From the NCBI GenBank assembly GCA_047975545.1, contig JBKEDS010000015.1, forward strand, positions 49,843 to 113,842: a stretch of 64,000 nucleotides of DNA. Direction: 5' to 3'. Shown here piece after piece: positions 31,860 to 41,768 of this stretch (the stretch's first letter is position 1; each line of letters opens with the position of its first letter). The position numbers and the translations under genes are program-made. Below the pieces are notes generated by a model. That model was not told where the DNA came from. It worked only from the letters and a program-made list of their open reading frames with translations, and searched no databases. The stretch comes from JBKEDS01 sp047975545 (GTDB taxonomy: Bacteria > Bacteroidota > Bacteroidia > Flavobacteriales > Flavobacteriaceae).

Positions 31860-33794
31860 AAACACACTGGTTCTTTTATCGCATCCGTCTTCTTATTCAT
31901 TTCAATTTTAAACCTCAAAGCGCAAACCGCAACCAAAGGGGTGCTTTTTAGCATAGAAAACGAACCCGTTTACACTTCGGAGTTTTTAAGGCTGTACAAC
32001 AAAAATTTGGATTTGGTACAGGACGATTCAAAAAATAATACAGACGAATATTTAGCCCTTTTAATAAACTACAAGTTAAAACTAAGGGAGGCAAAAGCCT
32101 TGGGTTTCGATAAAAAACCTAATTACGTTCGGGAATTGGCAAGCTACAAACAGCAATTGGCAAAAAACTACATGCCAAGCACGCCCATTACCGAAGCGCT
32201 TTTAGAAGAAGCCTACAAACGAATTTCGAACGAAGTTAAAGCCAGCCATATTTTGGTAAGGTTAACCGAAAACGCCAGTCCCGAAGATACCTTGCAAGCC
32301 TACAACACCATACGAAAATTTAGGAAAACCGCTCTATCCGAAGGTTTCGAGACCCTACGAACGCAAGTACACAACGGCAAAACCGTTTTTGGCGAGGATT
32401 TGGGCTGGTTTTCGGGCTTTAAAATGGTGTACCCGTTCGAAAATGCAGCTTACAACACGCCCATTGGCAGCATATCGCAACCGTTTAAAACACGGTTTGG
32501 CTACCATATTGTTTACGTGCAGGACAAACGCCCGTCCAGAGGCGAGCGTACCGTAGCCCACATTATGGTTTCAACTAACGACAATAACGAAAAACAAGCA
32601 ACCGAACGCATACAAGATATTTATAAAAAACTTGGGCAGGGTCAAGGTTTCGAGGCTTTAGCAAAACAGTTTTCCGATGACGCCTATTCCGCACAAAAAG
32701 GCGGTATGTTACCCCCCATTAGCGGCGGGCAACTTGGTTCGCAAGCCTTTGAGGATGTTGTATTTGGTTTAAACAAGGTGGGCGATGTGTCGGAGCCTTT
32801 CAAAACCCAATTCGGGTGGCACATTGTAAAGCTCTATACCAAAACGCCCGTAGGGACTTTTCAGGATTTAAAACCCGAACTGGAGCAACGCATAAAGCGC
32901 GACGACCGCTCGAAATTAATAGACCAAGCCTTAACCGATGCCCTAAAAACCAAATATGGTGTAACTTCTTCCGATTTAAGTTATTTCAACTCCATTGTAA
33001 CCAATGCCTATTACAACAGGGCTTGGCAACTGCCCAACGGTTTTCAGGGCGACAATATACTATTCAATATTAAAGAAGAACCGTATACCTATGCCGATTT
33101 TGGCAAGTTTTTAATAAAATCGCAAGAAAAGGCATTCGACAAAAAACCGTTAAACCACCTTGTTTTAGATGCTTACAACGACTTTCTTGCCCAAAGCCTA
33201 ACAGCTTACCAAGAAGCACATTTGGAAGAGGAAAACCAAGAATACGCCCAAATCCTTAACGAGTATCGCGAAGGCCTATTGTTATTCGACTTTATGGAAA
33301 ATACTGTTTGGAACGCCGCAAATACCGATACCGTAGCTTTAAAAAACTATTACCAAAATTTTAAGGAAAACTACAAAACCCCCGAAAAGGCCAATGCTGT
33401 AATAGCTTCTTCTTCATCTAAAAAAACACTTGAAAACGTTAAAGTTTTATTAGATCAAAACATGGAAATTGCCCAAATAAAAAACGAAGTAAACACCAAG
33501 GACAAAATAGAGGTTATGCTTACCGAAGGCGAAATTGATGCCAAGCACCAAGCGCTTCCCGAAAATTTTAAATTTAATATTGGGGCTTCAAAAATATACC
33601 CGTACAATAACACTTATAACCTTATATTTGTACGCAGCATAACACCTGAACAACAACAAGCATTTGAGGATGTAAAAGGGGTGGTTTCAAACGATTTTCA
33701 AACCCATAAGGAAAACAACCTCATAAAAAACTTAAAAAACAAATACAAGGTAACCATAAACCAAAAAGAACTTAAACGCTTAAAAACCAAATAA
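31857..33794 (+). CDS. Periplasmic peptidylprolyl isomerase with two PpiC domains
   Basis: A 645-residue secreted chaperone: signal peptide (SFIASVFLFISILNLKAQ), SurA-like N-terminal helical part (about 25-120), first parvulin domain (KASHILVRL, FGEDLGWFSGFKMVYPFE, IGSISQPFKTRFGYHIVYVQ, about 125-225), second parvulin domain (VAHIMVSTNDN, GGMLPPISGGQLG, VGDVSEPFKTQFGWHIVKL, about 230-330), then a long C-terminal helical region. It should help fold or transport outer-membrane proteins. It opens an operon with a SurA-like lipoprotein, a second SurA-type protein and a MoxR ATPase. The start codon abuts repeat copy B. Confidence 0.92.
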   Translation: MKHTGSFIASVFLFISILNLKAQTATKGVLFSIENEPVYTSEFLRLYNKNLDLVQDDSKNNTDEYLALLINYKLKLREAKALGFDKKPNYVRELASYKQQLAKNYMPSTPITEALLEEAYKRISNEVKASHILVRLTENASPEDTLQAYNTIRKFRKTALSEGFETLRTQVHNGKTVFGEDLGWFSGFKMVYPFENAAYNTPIGSISQPFKTRFGYHIVYVQDKRPSRGERTVAHIMVSTNDNNEKQATERIQDIYKKLGQGQGFEALAKQFSDDAYSAQKGGMLPPISGGQLGSQAFEDVVFGLNKVGDVSEPFKTQFGWHIVKLYTKTPVGTFQDLKPELEQRIKRDDRSKLIDQALTDALKTKYGVTSSDLSYFNSIVTNAYYNRAWQLPNGFQGDNILFNIKEEPYTYADFGKFLIKSQEKAFDKKPLNHLVLDAYNDFLAQSLTAYQEAHLEEENQEYAQILNEYREGLLLFDFMENTVWNAANTDTVALKNYYQNFKENYKTPEKANAVIASSSSKKTLENVKVLLDQNMEIAQIKNEVNTKDKIEVMLTEGEIDAKHQALPENFKFNIGASKIYPYNNTYNLIFVRSITPEQQQAFEDVKGVVSNDFQTHKENNLIKNLKNKYKVTINQKELKRLKTK

Positions 33795-34655
33795 GTGAAA
33801 TTAAACACCACCACGATACTAATAATATGCGCCGTCCTAACGTTAAATGCCTGCCGGTTTTTTAAGGAAACGGACGATAGGGTTCCCGTGGCACGGGTTA
33901 ACGATACCTATTTGTACCACGACGACATTAACAATCTGGTGTCCGAAGGCATCTCGAAGGAAGATAGTGCCGTTGTGGTACAAAACTACATTAATAACTG
34001 GGCCACACAGCAATTGTTTTTCGATGGCGCCAAACTTAACCTAAACGAAACCAAGCAACAAGCCTTCAACAAACTGGTACAACAATACAAAAACGACCTA
34101 TATACCAAGGCTTATATTGAGGCTTTGGTGAAAAAGAATTTAGATACCGTGGTAACGCAACAAGAGGCCGAAACCTATTACCAACAGCACAAGGAAATTT
34201 TTAAGCTGAACGAAGAATTAATTAAATTTAGGTACATCCACGTTAACAATAATTTGATTAATTTCAATACGGTAGAAAAAAAATTCAGGCAATTTAATGC
34301 CGCCGACAAAAAAGCGCTGGACTCCCTGTCGGTACAGTTTAAATCCTATTCGCTAAACGACTCCATTTGGATTAAACTAAGCCAGGTGGTTAATAAAATT
34401 CCCGCCATTAATTTAGAAAACAGGGCACAATTGTTAAAAAAATCTAATTTTGTGCAACTCAAAGATTCATTAGGAGTATATTTGATGCAAATTAACGACG
34501 TTTTAAAAAGCAACGATACGGCACCTCTGGAATACGTTATGCCAACCATAAAGCAAATCGTTATTAACAGGCGAAAACTGGAGCTTATAAAACAATTGGA
34601 AAAAGACATAACAACCGATGCCATTAAAAACAATCAATTTGAAATCTATAAATAA
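33795..34655 (+). CDS. SurA-like lipoprotein lacking a parvulin domain
   Basis: A 286-residue lipoprotein (ICAVLTLNACRFF, lipidation Cys near 20), starting with a GTG directly after the TAA of the previous gene. It has the SurA-type N-terminal pattern (VARVNDTYLYHDDINNLV, NYINNWATQQLFFDGA, TYYQQHKEIFKLNEE) but no parvulin motif, and ends in a long helix. It is probably a non-catalytic chaperone or a docking subunit for the two flanking isomerases. Its stop overlaps the next gene by 38 bp. Confidence 0.8.
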   Translation: MKLNTTTILIICAVLTLNACRFFKETDDRVPVARVNDTYLYHDDINNLVSEGISKEDSAVVVQNYINNWATQQLFFDGAKLNLNETKQQAFNKLVQQYKNDLYTKAYIEALVKKNLDTVVTQQEAETYYQQHKEIFKLNEELIKFRYIHVNNNLINFNTVEKKFRQFNAADKKALDSLSVQFKSYSLNDSIWIKLSQVVNKIPAINLENRAQLLKKSNFVQLKDSLGVYLMQINDVLKSNDTAPLEYVMPTIKQIVINRRKLELIKQLEKDITTDAIKNNQFEIYK

Positions 34656-36069
34656 TTTAAAGTACCCCTTTGCCCTATGCGTAAGTTTATTTGCGCATAT
34701 TTTGTTTGCACAAGAAATTATCGATGACGAAAAACCAAAGGCAGAAGCCGCAGTAACGGCACAGCCAACCAGCGACAATGCCATTAAGGTCGATGGTGTG
34801 GCAGCCGTAGTGGGCGATTACATCATCCTGGAATCCGACATCCCCAAAAACAGGCAACAGTTGGAAGCCGGCGGCTACCCCACAAAAAACATAAACGACT
34901 GCGAACTTATGGGCAAACTCCTGGAGGACAAACTTTACGCCCACCACGCCATTCAGGATAGTATCGAGGTAACCGATATAGAAGTACGCCGCAATGTAGA
35001 GTACCAGTTAGAACAGTTCCTGCAACAACTTAACGGCTCCATGGACAAACTTTTGGAGCTTTATAAAATGGACGACGAACAAACCCTGCGCGACGAAATG
35101 TTCGAAATAAACAAAGCCAATATGCTGGCCTCGAAAATGCAGGAGAAAATAGTTTCGGAAGTTGAAATTACTCCCGAGGAAGTCCGCGAGTTTTTCAACA
35201 AAATACCAAAGGAAGAACGCCCTGTTTTCGGTACCGAGCTTAAAGTGGCGCAAATTGTGGCAAAACCCAAGGAATCGCCCGAAGAAATAAAACGCATTAT
35301 AGACAGGCTAAAAGAATTTAAAACCGACGTACTGGAAAATGGCGCCAGCTTTCGCACCAAGGCCGTACTGTACTCCGAGGATCCCGGTTCGGCCAGTAAG
35401 GGCGGCAAATATGTGTTAAACCGAAACAAGCCCAGAATGGTTAAGGAGTTTAGGGAAGTAGCTTTTTCATTGCAAGAAGGCGAAATATCCGAGCCCTTTA
35501 AAACCGACTACGGTTACCATATTATTTTATGCGAAAAAATAAGGGGGCAGGAATATGATGTAGCCCATATTCTATTAACCCCAAAAGTATCCAATGAAGC
35601 CGTTCGCGAAGCCAAGGAGCGTATCGACAAGGTTAGGGAGCGCATCGTTAGCGGCAGTATTTCCTTTGCCGATGCCGCCAAGGAAGCAAGCGACGAAAAA
35701 GAAACCAAGGACGATGGCGGGCAGCTAATAAACCCACAAACACAAGACTACAACTTCGAGCTAACCAAAATGGACACCGAATTGTACGGCCAAATACAAA
35801 ACCTAAAGGACGGCGAAGTTAGCCTTACGCTAACCGAGCAAGACCGCACCGGAAAAACATCGTTTAAACTGTTAAAAGTAACCGATAGGATAGACGAGCA
35901 CGAAGCCAATTATGCCCGCGATTACTTAAAAATAAAAGAATTGGCCCTAAACGATAAAAAAATTAAGGCCATAGCCAAATGGCAAGAAGAAAAAATCCTC
36001 GATACCTACGTTAAAATTAGCGGAAAATACAGAAACTGTACCTTTACCAATAATTGGTTAAAAAAATAA
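34618..36069 (+). CDS. SurA-type periplasmic peptidylprolyl isomerase
   Basis: A 483-residue secreted protein: signal peptide (YPFALCVSLFAHILFAQ), SurA N-terminal domain (VDGVAAVVGDYIILESDIP to about 205, with Cys in NDCELMG), and two parvulin domains (KVAQIVAKP, DPGSASKGGKYV, EGEISEPFKTDYGYHIILCE; then DVAHILLTP, KDDGGQLINP). It should be the main chaperone for outer-membrane proteins. I kept the ATG at 34618, which overlaps the previous gene; a TTG at 34639 would give a more compact signal peptide and is an equally possible start. Confidence 0.9.
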   Translation: MPLKTINLKSINNLKYPFALCVSLFAHILFAQEIIDDEKPKAEAAVTAQPTSDNAIKVDGVAAVVGDYIILESDIPKNRQQLEAGGYPTKNINDCELMGKLLEDKLYAHHAIQDSIEVTDIEVRRNVEYQLEQFLQQLNGSMDKLLELYKMDDEQTLRDEMFEINKANMLASKMQEKIVSEVEITPEEVREFFNKIPKEERPVFGTELKVAQIVAKPKESPEEIKRIIDRLKEFKTDVLENGASFRTKAVLYSEDPGSASKGGKYVLNRNKPRMVKEFREVAFSLQEGEISEPFKTDYGYHIILCEKIRGQEYDVAHILLTPKVSNEAVREAKERIDKVRERIVSGSISFADAAKEASDEKETKDDGGQLINPQTQDYNFELTKMDTELYGQIQNLKDGEVSLTLTEQDRTGKTSFKLLKVTDRIDEHEANYARDYLKIKELALNDKKIKAIAKWQEEKILDTYVKISGKYRNCTFTNNWLKK

Positions 36070-36075
36070 AAATTT

Positions 36076-37029
36076 ATGTCCGACGTAGCAGCAATCGAAC
36101 AATTCGTAAAACAATATAAAAATTTAAAATCCGAAATAGCCAAGCTTATCATAGGCCAAGACGATGTAGTAAACCGAATACTTATATCCATATTTTCGGG
36201 TGGGCATTCACTATTAATAGGCGTTCCCGGGCTGGCAAAAACCTTAATGGTAAATACAATAGCCCAAGCCTTGGGGCTCGATTTTAAACGCATACAGTTT
36301 ACCCCCGATTTAATGCCAAGCGATATTTTGGGAAGCGAAATATTGGACGAAAACCGCCATTTTAAATTTATAAAAGGCCCTATTTTTTCAAACATTATTT
36401 TAGCCGACGAAATAAACCGTACCCCGCCAAAAACGCAGGCCGCTTTGTTGGAAGCCATGCAGGAACGGGCGGTAACCGTAGCCGGGCACCATTACAAGTT
36501 GGAACTTCCTTATTTCGTTTTGGCCACCCAAAATCCTATTGAGCAGGAAGGTACCTATCCTTTGCCCGAAGCACAGTTGGACCGTTTTATGTTTGCCATT
36601 AATTTGGATTATCCCTCGTTTTCCGAAGAAGTTGAAGTGGTCAAGGCCACAACCTCCGACAAAAAAACACAAGTAAACGCATTGTTTACGGCACAACAAA
36701 TTATAAACTTCCAACAACTAATACGCCGTATTCCCGTAGCCGATAACGTTATAGAATACGCCGTGGCCATGGTTGGCAAAACACGCCCAAACAGCCAAAC
36801 CGCACCGCAATTGGTAAAAAACTACATCGATTGGGGCGCAGGGCCAAGGGCATCGCAAAACTTAATCTTGGCAGCCAAAACCCATGCCGCTATTCGGGGC
36901 AAGTTTTCACCCGATTTTGAAGATGTTCAAGCCGTGGCGCACAGTATTCTTCGCCACCGTATTATTAAAAACTACAAGGCCGAGGCCGAAGGCATTTCGG
37001 AAAACCAAATTATTGAAAGTTTGTTTTAA
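36076..37029 (+). CDS. MoxR family AAA+ ATPase
   Basis: A 317-residue chaperone-type ATPase. Seen: Walker A GVPGLAKT at 49-56, Walker B IILADEINR near 110, sensor I VLATQNPIEQEGTYPLPEAQLDRF, and sensor II GPRASQNLILAAK. MoxR ATPases generally remodel or activate partner proteins, often with von Willebrand A domain proteins; no such partner lies here. It follows the SurA-type gene by 6 bp, so it belongs to the periplasmic folding operon, though the connection in function is unknown. Confidence 0.93.
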   Translation: MSDVAAIEQFVKQYKNLKSEIAKLIIGQDDVVNRILISIFSGGHSLLIGVPGLAKTLMVNTIAQALGLDFKRIQFTPDLMPSDILGSEILDENRHFKFIKGPIFSNIILADEINRTPPKTQAALLEAMQERAVTVAGHHYKLELPYFVLATQNPIEQEGTYPLPEAQLDRFMFAINLDYPSFSEEVEVVKATTSDKKTQVNALFTAQQIINFQQLIRRIPVADNVIEYAVAMVGKTRPNSQTAPQLVKNYIDWGAGPRASQNLILAAKTHAAIRGKFSPDFEDVQAVAHSILRHRIIKNYKAEAEGISENQIIESLF

Positions 37030-37297
37030 TTAAAACAAAAAGAGTTTTGTTTGTAGAATTGTCATTTTTTTTAGTTTTTATTAAAAATCCGCAAACCATA
37101 TTAAAAAATAATAATACTATAATAAATTAGTATAGCCTATACGTTGTATTCCGTGCTTTATTTTTAAATTTTGGATTAATTAAATATTTTTACATTTTAA
37201 TAAACAACAAAAGGCTCTCAACAAATTTTAAAAGCTGTATTAGGTTAACCTGCATACAGTATTTTTTGTTGTTCTTGCCATAAAAATAAACTTCAAC

Positions 37298-40102
37298 ATG
37301 AATATTTATAACGATTATATCAAGGAAATCGAAGAACGCAAAGCCCAAGGACTTCACCCCAAGCCAATAGATAGTGCCGAATTGCTAAGCGAAATTATTG
37401 GACAGATTAAAGACGAAAACAGTAAAAACCGGGAAGATTCCTTAAAATTCTTTATCTATAACACTTTACCCGGTACTACAAGCGCCGCAGGTGTAAAAGC
37501 AGAATTTTTAAAGGATATTATTCTTGGTAAATTTGTTGTAAAAGAAATTTCATCCGATTTTGCTTTCGAACAATTGTCGCATATGAAGGGAGGGCCTTCT
37601 GTTAAAGTCCTTTTGGATTTGGCCTTGGGCACCGATACAGAAATTACTACAGAAGCAGCTAAAGTGCTAAAAACGCAAGTTTTTCTTTACGAAGCCGATA
37701 CCGAACGTTTGGAGGAAGCCTATAAAAACGGCAATAAAATAGCCAAGGACATCATTGAAAGTTATGCTAAGGCCGAGTTTTTTACTAAACTACCCGAAGT
37801 GCCGGAAGAAATTAAAATAGTAACCTATATTGCTGGTGTTGGCGATATTTCCACAGATTTATTATCGCCAGGTAGCGATGCGCACTCCAGATCGGATCGT
37901 GAACTACATGGCAAATGTATTTTCGAACATAACAAAGACAAGCAAAACCAACTTTTAGCCCTACAAAAAGAGCATCCGGACAAAAGGATTATGTTAGTTG
38001 CCGAAAAAGGTACTATGGGTGTTGGCTCGTCAAGAATGTCGGGGGTTAACAACGTAGCTTTATGGACGGGAATTCAGGCGAGCCCTTACGTGCCGTTTAT
38101 CAATATCGCACCGATTATTGCCGGTACTAACGGAATTTCCCCTATTTTTCTAACCACGGTTGGCGTAACAGGGGGCATTGGCATCGATTTAAAAAACTGG
38201 GTAAAACAAAAAGATGACAACGGAAATACCGTATTGGATGACAACGGAGACCCTATATTGGAAGAGGTTTATTCCGTAAAAACAGGCACGGTACTTACCA
38301 TAAACACCAAAGAAAAAAAACTTTACAGCGGCAATCGTGAATTAATCGATATTTCGGCCTCTTTAACACCACAAAAAATGGAGTTTATAAAGGCAGGGGG
38401 GTCTTATGCCGTAGTGTTTGGAAAAAAACTACAAACCTTTGCAGCCAAGGTTTTGGGTAGTCATATCCTGCCCGTATTTGCACCTTCCAAAGAAATTTCC
38501 CATGAAGGACAAGGGCTTACGGCCGTGGAAAAAATATTTAATAAAAATGCCGTTGGCAATACGCCCGGAAAAATATTGCATGCAGGTTCCGATGTTCGCG
38601 TAGAAGTTAACATTGTAGGCTCTCAAGACACCACGGGGCTTATGACCTCGCAAGAATTGGAAATGATGGCAGCTACTTTAATCTCGCCAATTGTCGACGG
38701 CGCTTACCAATCGGGATGCCACACTGCCTCGGTCTGGGACCTAAAGGCCCAAAGAAACATTCCAAAGCTAATGAAGTTCATGAACGATTTTGGCTTAATC
38801 ACGGCCCGCGACCCGAAAGGCGTATACCATGCAATGACCGATGTAATACATAAAGTACTTAACGATATTACCGTAGACGATTGGGCCATAATTATAGGGG
38901 GCGACTCCCATACGAGAATGTCCAAAGGCGTGGCTTTTGGAGCCGATTCGGGGACAGTTGCGCTTGCACTGGCGACTGGCGAGGCAACCATGCCAATTCC
39001 GGAGTCGGTAAAAGTAACGTTTAAGGGTGAAATGAAGGACCACATGGATTTTCGCGATGTAGTTCATGCCACGCAATCTCAAATGCTACAAGAATTTGGT
39101 GGCGAAAACGTGTTCCAAGGAAGAATTATTGAAGTACATATAGGTACCCTGCCTTCCGACCAAGCCTTTACGTTTACCGACTGGACAGCCGAAATGAAAG
39201 CTAAGGCTTCAATATGTATTTCGCAAGACGATACGCTTATCAAATCTCTTGAAATTGCCAAAGGTAGAATCCAGATTATGATCGATAAGGGCATGGACAA
39301 CAAAAAACAAGTGCTTCAAGGCCTAATAGATAAAGCCAACAAACGAATTATCGAGATTAAGTCCGGGGAAAAGCCCGCTTTAACGCCTGACGACAATGCT
39401 AAATATTATGCCGAGTTTGTAGTAGACTTAAACATTATAGACGAGCCAATGATTGCCGACCCCGATGTAAACAACGAGGACGTATCCAAACGTTACACGC
39501 ACGATACCATAAGGCCATTATCGTACTACGATGGCGAAAAAGCAGTAGACCTCGGTTTCGTGGGGTCGTGTATGGTACACAAGGGCGATTTAAAAATTGT
39601 GTCGCAAATGCTCAGGAATTTGGAAAACCTTTATGGGAAAGTACAGTTTAATGCACCACTTGTAGTAGCGGCCCCTACTTATAATATTATAGATGAACTT
39701 AAGGAAGAAGGCGATTGGGATTTGCTACAAAAATATTCAGGATTCGAGTTTAACGATGCAGCGCCTAAAAACACGGCACGGACAGCATACGAAAATATGA
39801 TGTACCTTGAGCGCCCTGGCTGCAACCTCTGTATGGGCAATCAGGAAAAGGCCGAAAAAGGCGATACGGTAATGGCAACCTCTACACGCTTGTTCCAAGG
39901 GCGTGTTGTAGCCGACTCCGATCGTAAGAAAGGAGAGTCGCTGTTAGCCTCGACGCCCGTTGTTGTACTTTCTGCAATTTTAGGCAGAACACCTACCATT
40001 GAAGAGTATAAGGCCGCAGTAGTTGGTATTAAATTAACTAAGTTCGCACCGCCATTAAAAAGGTTAAGCATAAAAGCGCCTGCGCACAGGGTTTCTTTTT
40101 AA
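37298..40102 (+). CDS. acnB: Bifunctional aconitate hydratase 2 / 2-methylisocitrate dehydratase
   Basis: A 934-residue AcnB-type enzyme with the N-terminal HEAT-like domain (about 1-150), swivelling domain (about 165-385, ITYIAGVGDIS, EKGTMGVGSSRMSGVNN) and the catalytic domains. Iron-sulfur ligands are in GSCMVHKGD and GCNLCMGNQ; the substrate loop TDSHTRMSKG-like GGDSHTRMSKGVAFG is present. A roughly 25-residue insert (DDNGNTVLDDNGDPILEE) in the swivelling domain is absent from E. coli AcnB. It also acts in propionate oxidation by the methylcitrate cycle in other bacteria. A second aconitase is at 13712-15979. Codons are more A/T-ending than in adjacent genes. Confidence 0.94.
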   Translation: MNIYNDYIKEIEERKAQGLHPKPIDSAELLSEIIGQIKDENSKNREDSLKFFIYNTLPGTTSAAGVKAEFLKDIILGKFVVKEISSDFAFEQLSHMKGGPSVKVLLDLALGTDTEITTEAAKVLKTQVFLYEADTERLEEAYKNGNKIAKDIIESYAKAEFFTKLPEVPEEIKIVTYIAGVGDISTDLLSPGSDAHSRSDRELHGKCIFEHNKDKQNQLLALQKEHPDKRIMLVAEKGTMGVGSSRMSGVNNVALWTGIQASPYVPFINIAPIIAGTNGISPIFLTTVGVTGGIGIDLKNWVKQKDDNGNTVLDDNGDPILEEVYSVKTGTVLTINTKEKKLYSGNRELIDISASLTPQKMEFIKAGGSYAVVFGKKLQTFAAKVLGSHILPVFAPSKEISHEGQGLTAVEKIFNKNAVGNTPGKILHAGSDVRVEVNIVGSQDTTGLMTSQELEMMAATLISPIVDGAYQSGCHTASVWDLKAQRNIPKLMKFMNDFGLITARDPKGVYHAMTDVIHKVLNDITVDDWAIIIGGDSHTRMSKGVAFGADSGTVALALATGEATMPIPESVKVTFKGEMKDHMDFRDVVHATQSQMLQEFGGENVFQGRIIEVHIGTLPSDQAFTFTDWTAEMKAKASICISQDDTLIKSLEIAKGRIQIMIDKGMDNKKQVLQGLIDKANKRIIEIKSGEKPALTPDDNAKYYAEFVVDLNIIDEPMIADPDVNNEDVSKRYTHDTIRPLSYYDGEKAVDLGFVGSCMVHKGDLKIVSQMLRNLENLYGKVQFNAPLVVAAPTYNIIDELKEEGDWDLLQKYSGFEFNDAAPKNTARTAYENMMYLERPGCNLCMGNQEKAEKGDTVMATSTRLFQGRVVADSDRKKGESLLASTPVVVLSAILGRTPTIEEYKAAVVGIKLTKFAPPLKRLSIKAPAHRVSF

Positions 40103-40210
40103 CCATCGGTCGTGGGTGGTGTTTATAAAAATAGCTAAGTTTTAGGGATTGAAGGGAAGGGGTGTACTAAAAAACAAACAAACAAAAAAAACAGGCAGCC
40201 TAAACAAAAA

Positions 40211-40242
40211 AGCGCCACCTATAAAAGGGTGGTGTTCTTTTT
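40211..40242. terminator. Bidirectional terminator between acnB and the TPR gene
   Basis: CCACC and GGTGG stem within AGCGCCACCTATAAAAGGGT, flanked by A6 and T6. It can serve both acnB (plus) and the TPR gene (minus, ending at 40245). Confidence 0.6.
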
Positions 40243-40244
40243 TA

Positions 40245-41642
40245 TTAATGCTGCTTCAAAATACTACTAACCAACGGTTTTTTGCTAACCTCGGGAAAAA
40301 GCTCGTCCATAATAAACGAAAAAGATTCGTTTAGTTTTATACCGTTTTTAAGGTGAAAAAAGCCCTCGTCGTTTTGGTTTAGGGTGAAATGTAGGCCTGC
40401 CAGACGGTATTCTATTTCGGCATTATCGGGATAAAAGTCCAAAGCTTGTTGAAAGTTGAAGATAGCGGCTTCGGGCTCGCCAAGTTTAAGGAGCAAATCG
40501 CCACGGGACAACCATGTGTTTAGTTCGTAGTTGCCCAATTCCAAGGTTTTTTTAAAGCCGCGTTCGGCTTCTTCATATAAATTTAAACGTTGGTTTATTT
40601 GGGCGTACAACTTCCAATAGTTTACGTTGTCGGCTTCAATATTTAAGGCTTTTTTTATGTAGTACAGGGCTTTTGGGTAATTGCGCTTTTTGTTGTAAAA
40701 ACGGGTTATGGCTATCCAGCCTTTGTCCAAAAGGGGGTCTTCATGAACTGTTTTGTAATAGTACTGTACCGCCAGTTCATCTATTTTTAATTTTTCGTAG
40801 CAGTGGCCTATGCGCAATAGGGCAAACGATGTGGGGTCTTCCAATTCCAAGGTAAGCGTGTAATTTTCTATGGCTTCCTCGAAGCGTTTTAGTTTTTCCA
40901 AAACCTTGCCGCGCTCAATGTAGGCACCCACGAAGGTATCGTCCGATATAATGGCAAAATCAAAAGCCGCCAATGCTTTTTTGTAGTTTTTTTGTGTGTA
41001 ATATTGTTTGCCCAACTGGTGCCAGGCAATTTCGCTATATGGGTTTTTGTCCAAAAAGGCGGTTAGGTATGTTATGGCTTCTTGGGTTTGTTCCAAAAAC
41101 TCGAAGCAGTATATAATATTGTAAAGCGCGGAGTAATCTTCCTGGTCTTCTTCCAAACATTTTATAAAAGCGGTTTTGGCTTCTTCAAAATTATCCAAGA
41201 ACAGGTATTCCATTCCTATGAGGGAATGTAAATCGGCGGTATCATCGGTTAGGGCAATGGCTTTTTTTAGCACGTCAATGGCTTGTTCGTGTTGGTCGCG
41301 CTTGGAAAAAACATTGGCTTTTTGGATGAAAATTTCCTCGTTCGTGGGGTCTATACTGTACAGTTCGCTTAATAAGGCATCGGCTTCGGTTAGCCTGTCC
41401 TCGAACACAAAAACTTCAACCTTAAACAATTTTAGGTTAACGGAAGCCGGGTGCTGTTCCAAGCCCAGCTTTATGGCTTTTTTTGCCAAAGCTATTTTGC
41501 CCAAGTTTAGGTAATGATGGATGATGTTTTCAAACTCTTCCGAATCGAAAAACAACACATGGTTGGTTTTTAGCATCGATTCGAATTTCGTTAGCGGTAG
41601 GTCATCGTCGTGATCATCAAAACTATATTCCATATAACGCAT
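40245..41642 (-). CDS. Tetratricopeptide repeat protein
   Basis: A 465-residue soluble protein made of about 10-11 TPR units from residue 35 on, with the usual W/L/G/Y/A/F/A/P spacing (for example AWHQLGKQYYTQKNYKKALAA and KALYYIKKAL). N terminus is acidic (YSFDDHDDDLPLTKFES). No signal peptide. It should be a protein-protein scaffold; the partner is unknown. A second possible start is three codons in (Met4). Same strand as the aminotransferase upstream, but with a 126 bp gap, so it may have its own promoter. Confidence 0.88.
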   Translation of the reverse strand: MRYMEYSFDDHDDDLPLTKFESMLKTNHVLFFDSEEFENIIHHYLNLGKIALAKKAIKLGLEQHPASVNLKLFKVEVFVFEDRLTEADALLSELYSIDPTNEEIFIQKANVFSKRDQHEQAIDVLKKAIALTDDTADLHSLIGMEYLFLDNFEEAKTAFIKCLEEDQEDYSALYNIIYCFEFLEQTQEAITYLTAFLDKNPYSEIAWHQLGKQYYTQKNYKKALAAFDFAIISDDTFVGAYIERGKVLEKLKRFEEAIENYTLTLELEDPTSFALLRIGHCYEKLKIDELAVQYYYKTVHEDPLLDKGWIAITRFYNKKRNYPKALYYIKKALNIEADNVNYWKLYAQINQRLNLYEEAERGFKKTLELGNYELNTWLSRGDLLLKLGEPEAAIFNFQQALDFYPDNAEIEYRLAGLHFTLNQNDEGFFHLKNGIKLNESFSFIMDELFPEVSKKPLVSSILKQH

Positions 41643-41768
41643 TTTGTGTTATGCAATGTTTAAATTTAAAACTCTAATAGGTTTTATTAGGTTGAAAAGG
41701 TAAATGTTTTTAACAAAGTAATGAACATTTACAAAATTTTGTTTGTTAATGATTTGGTTTTTAGCTTT

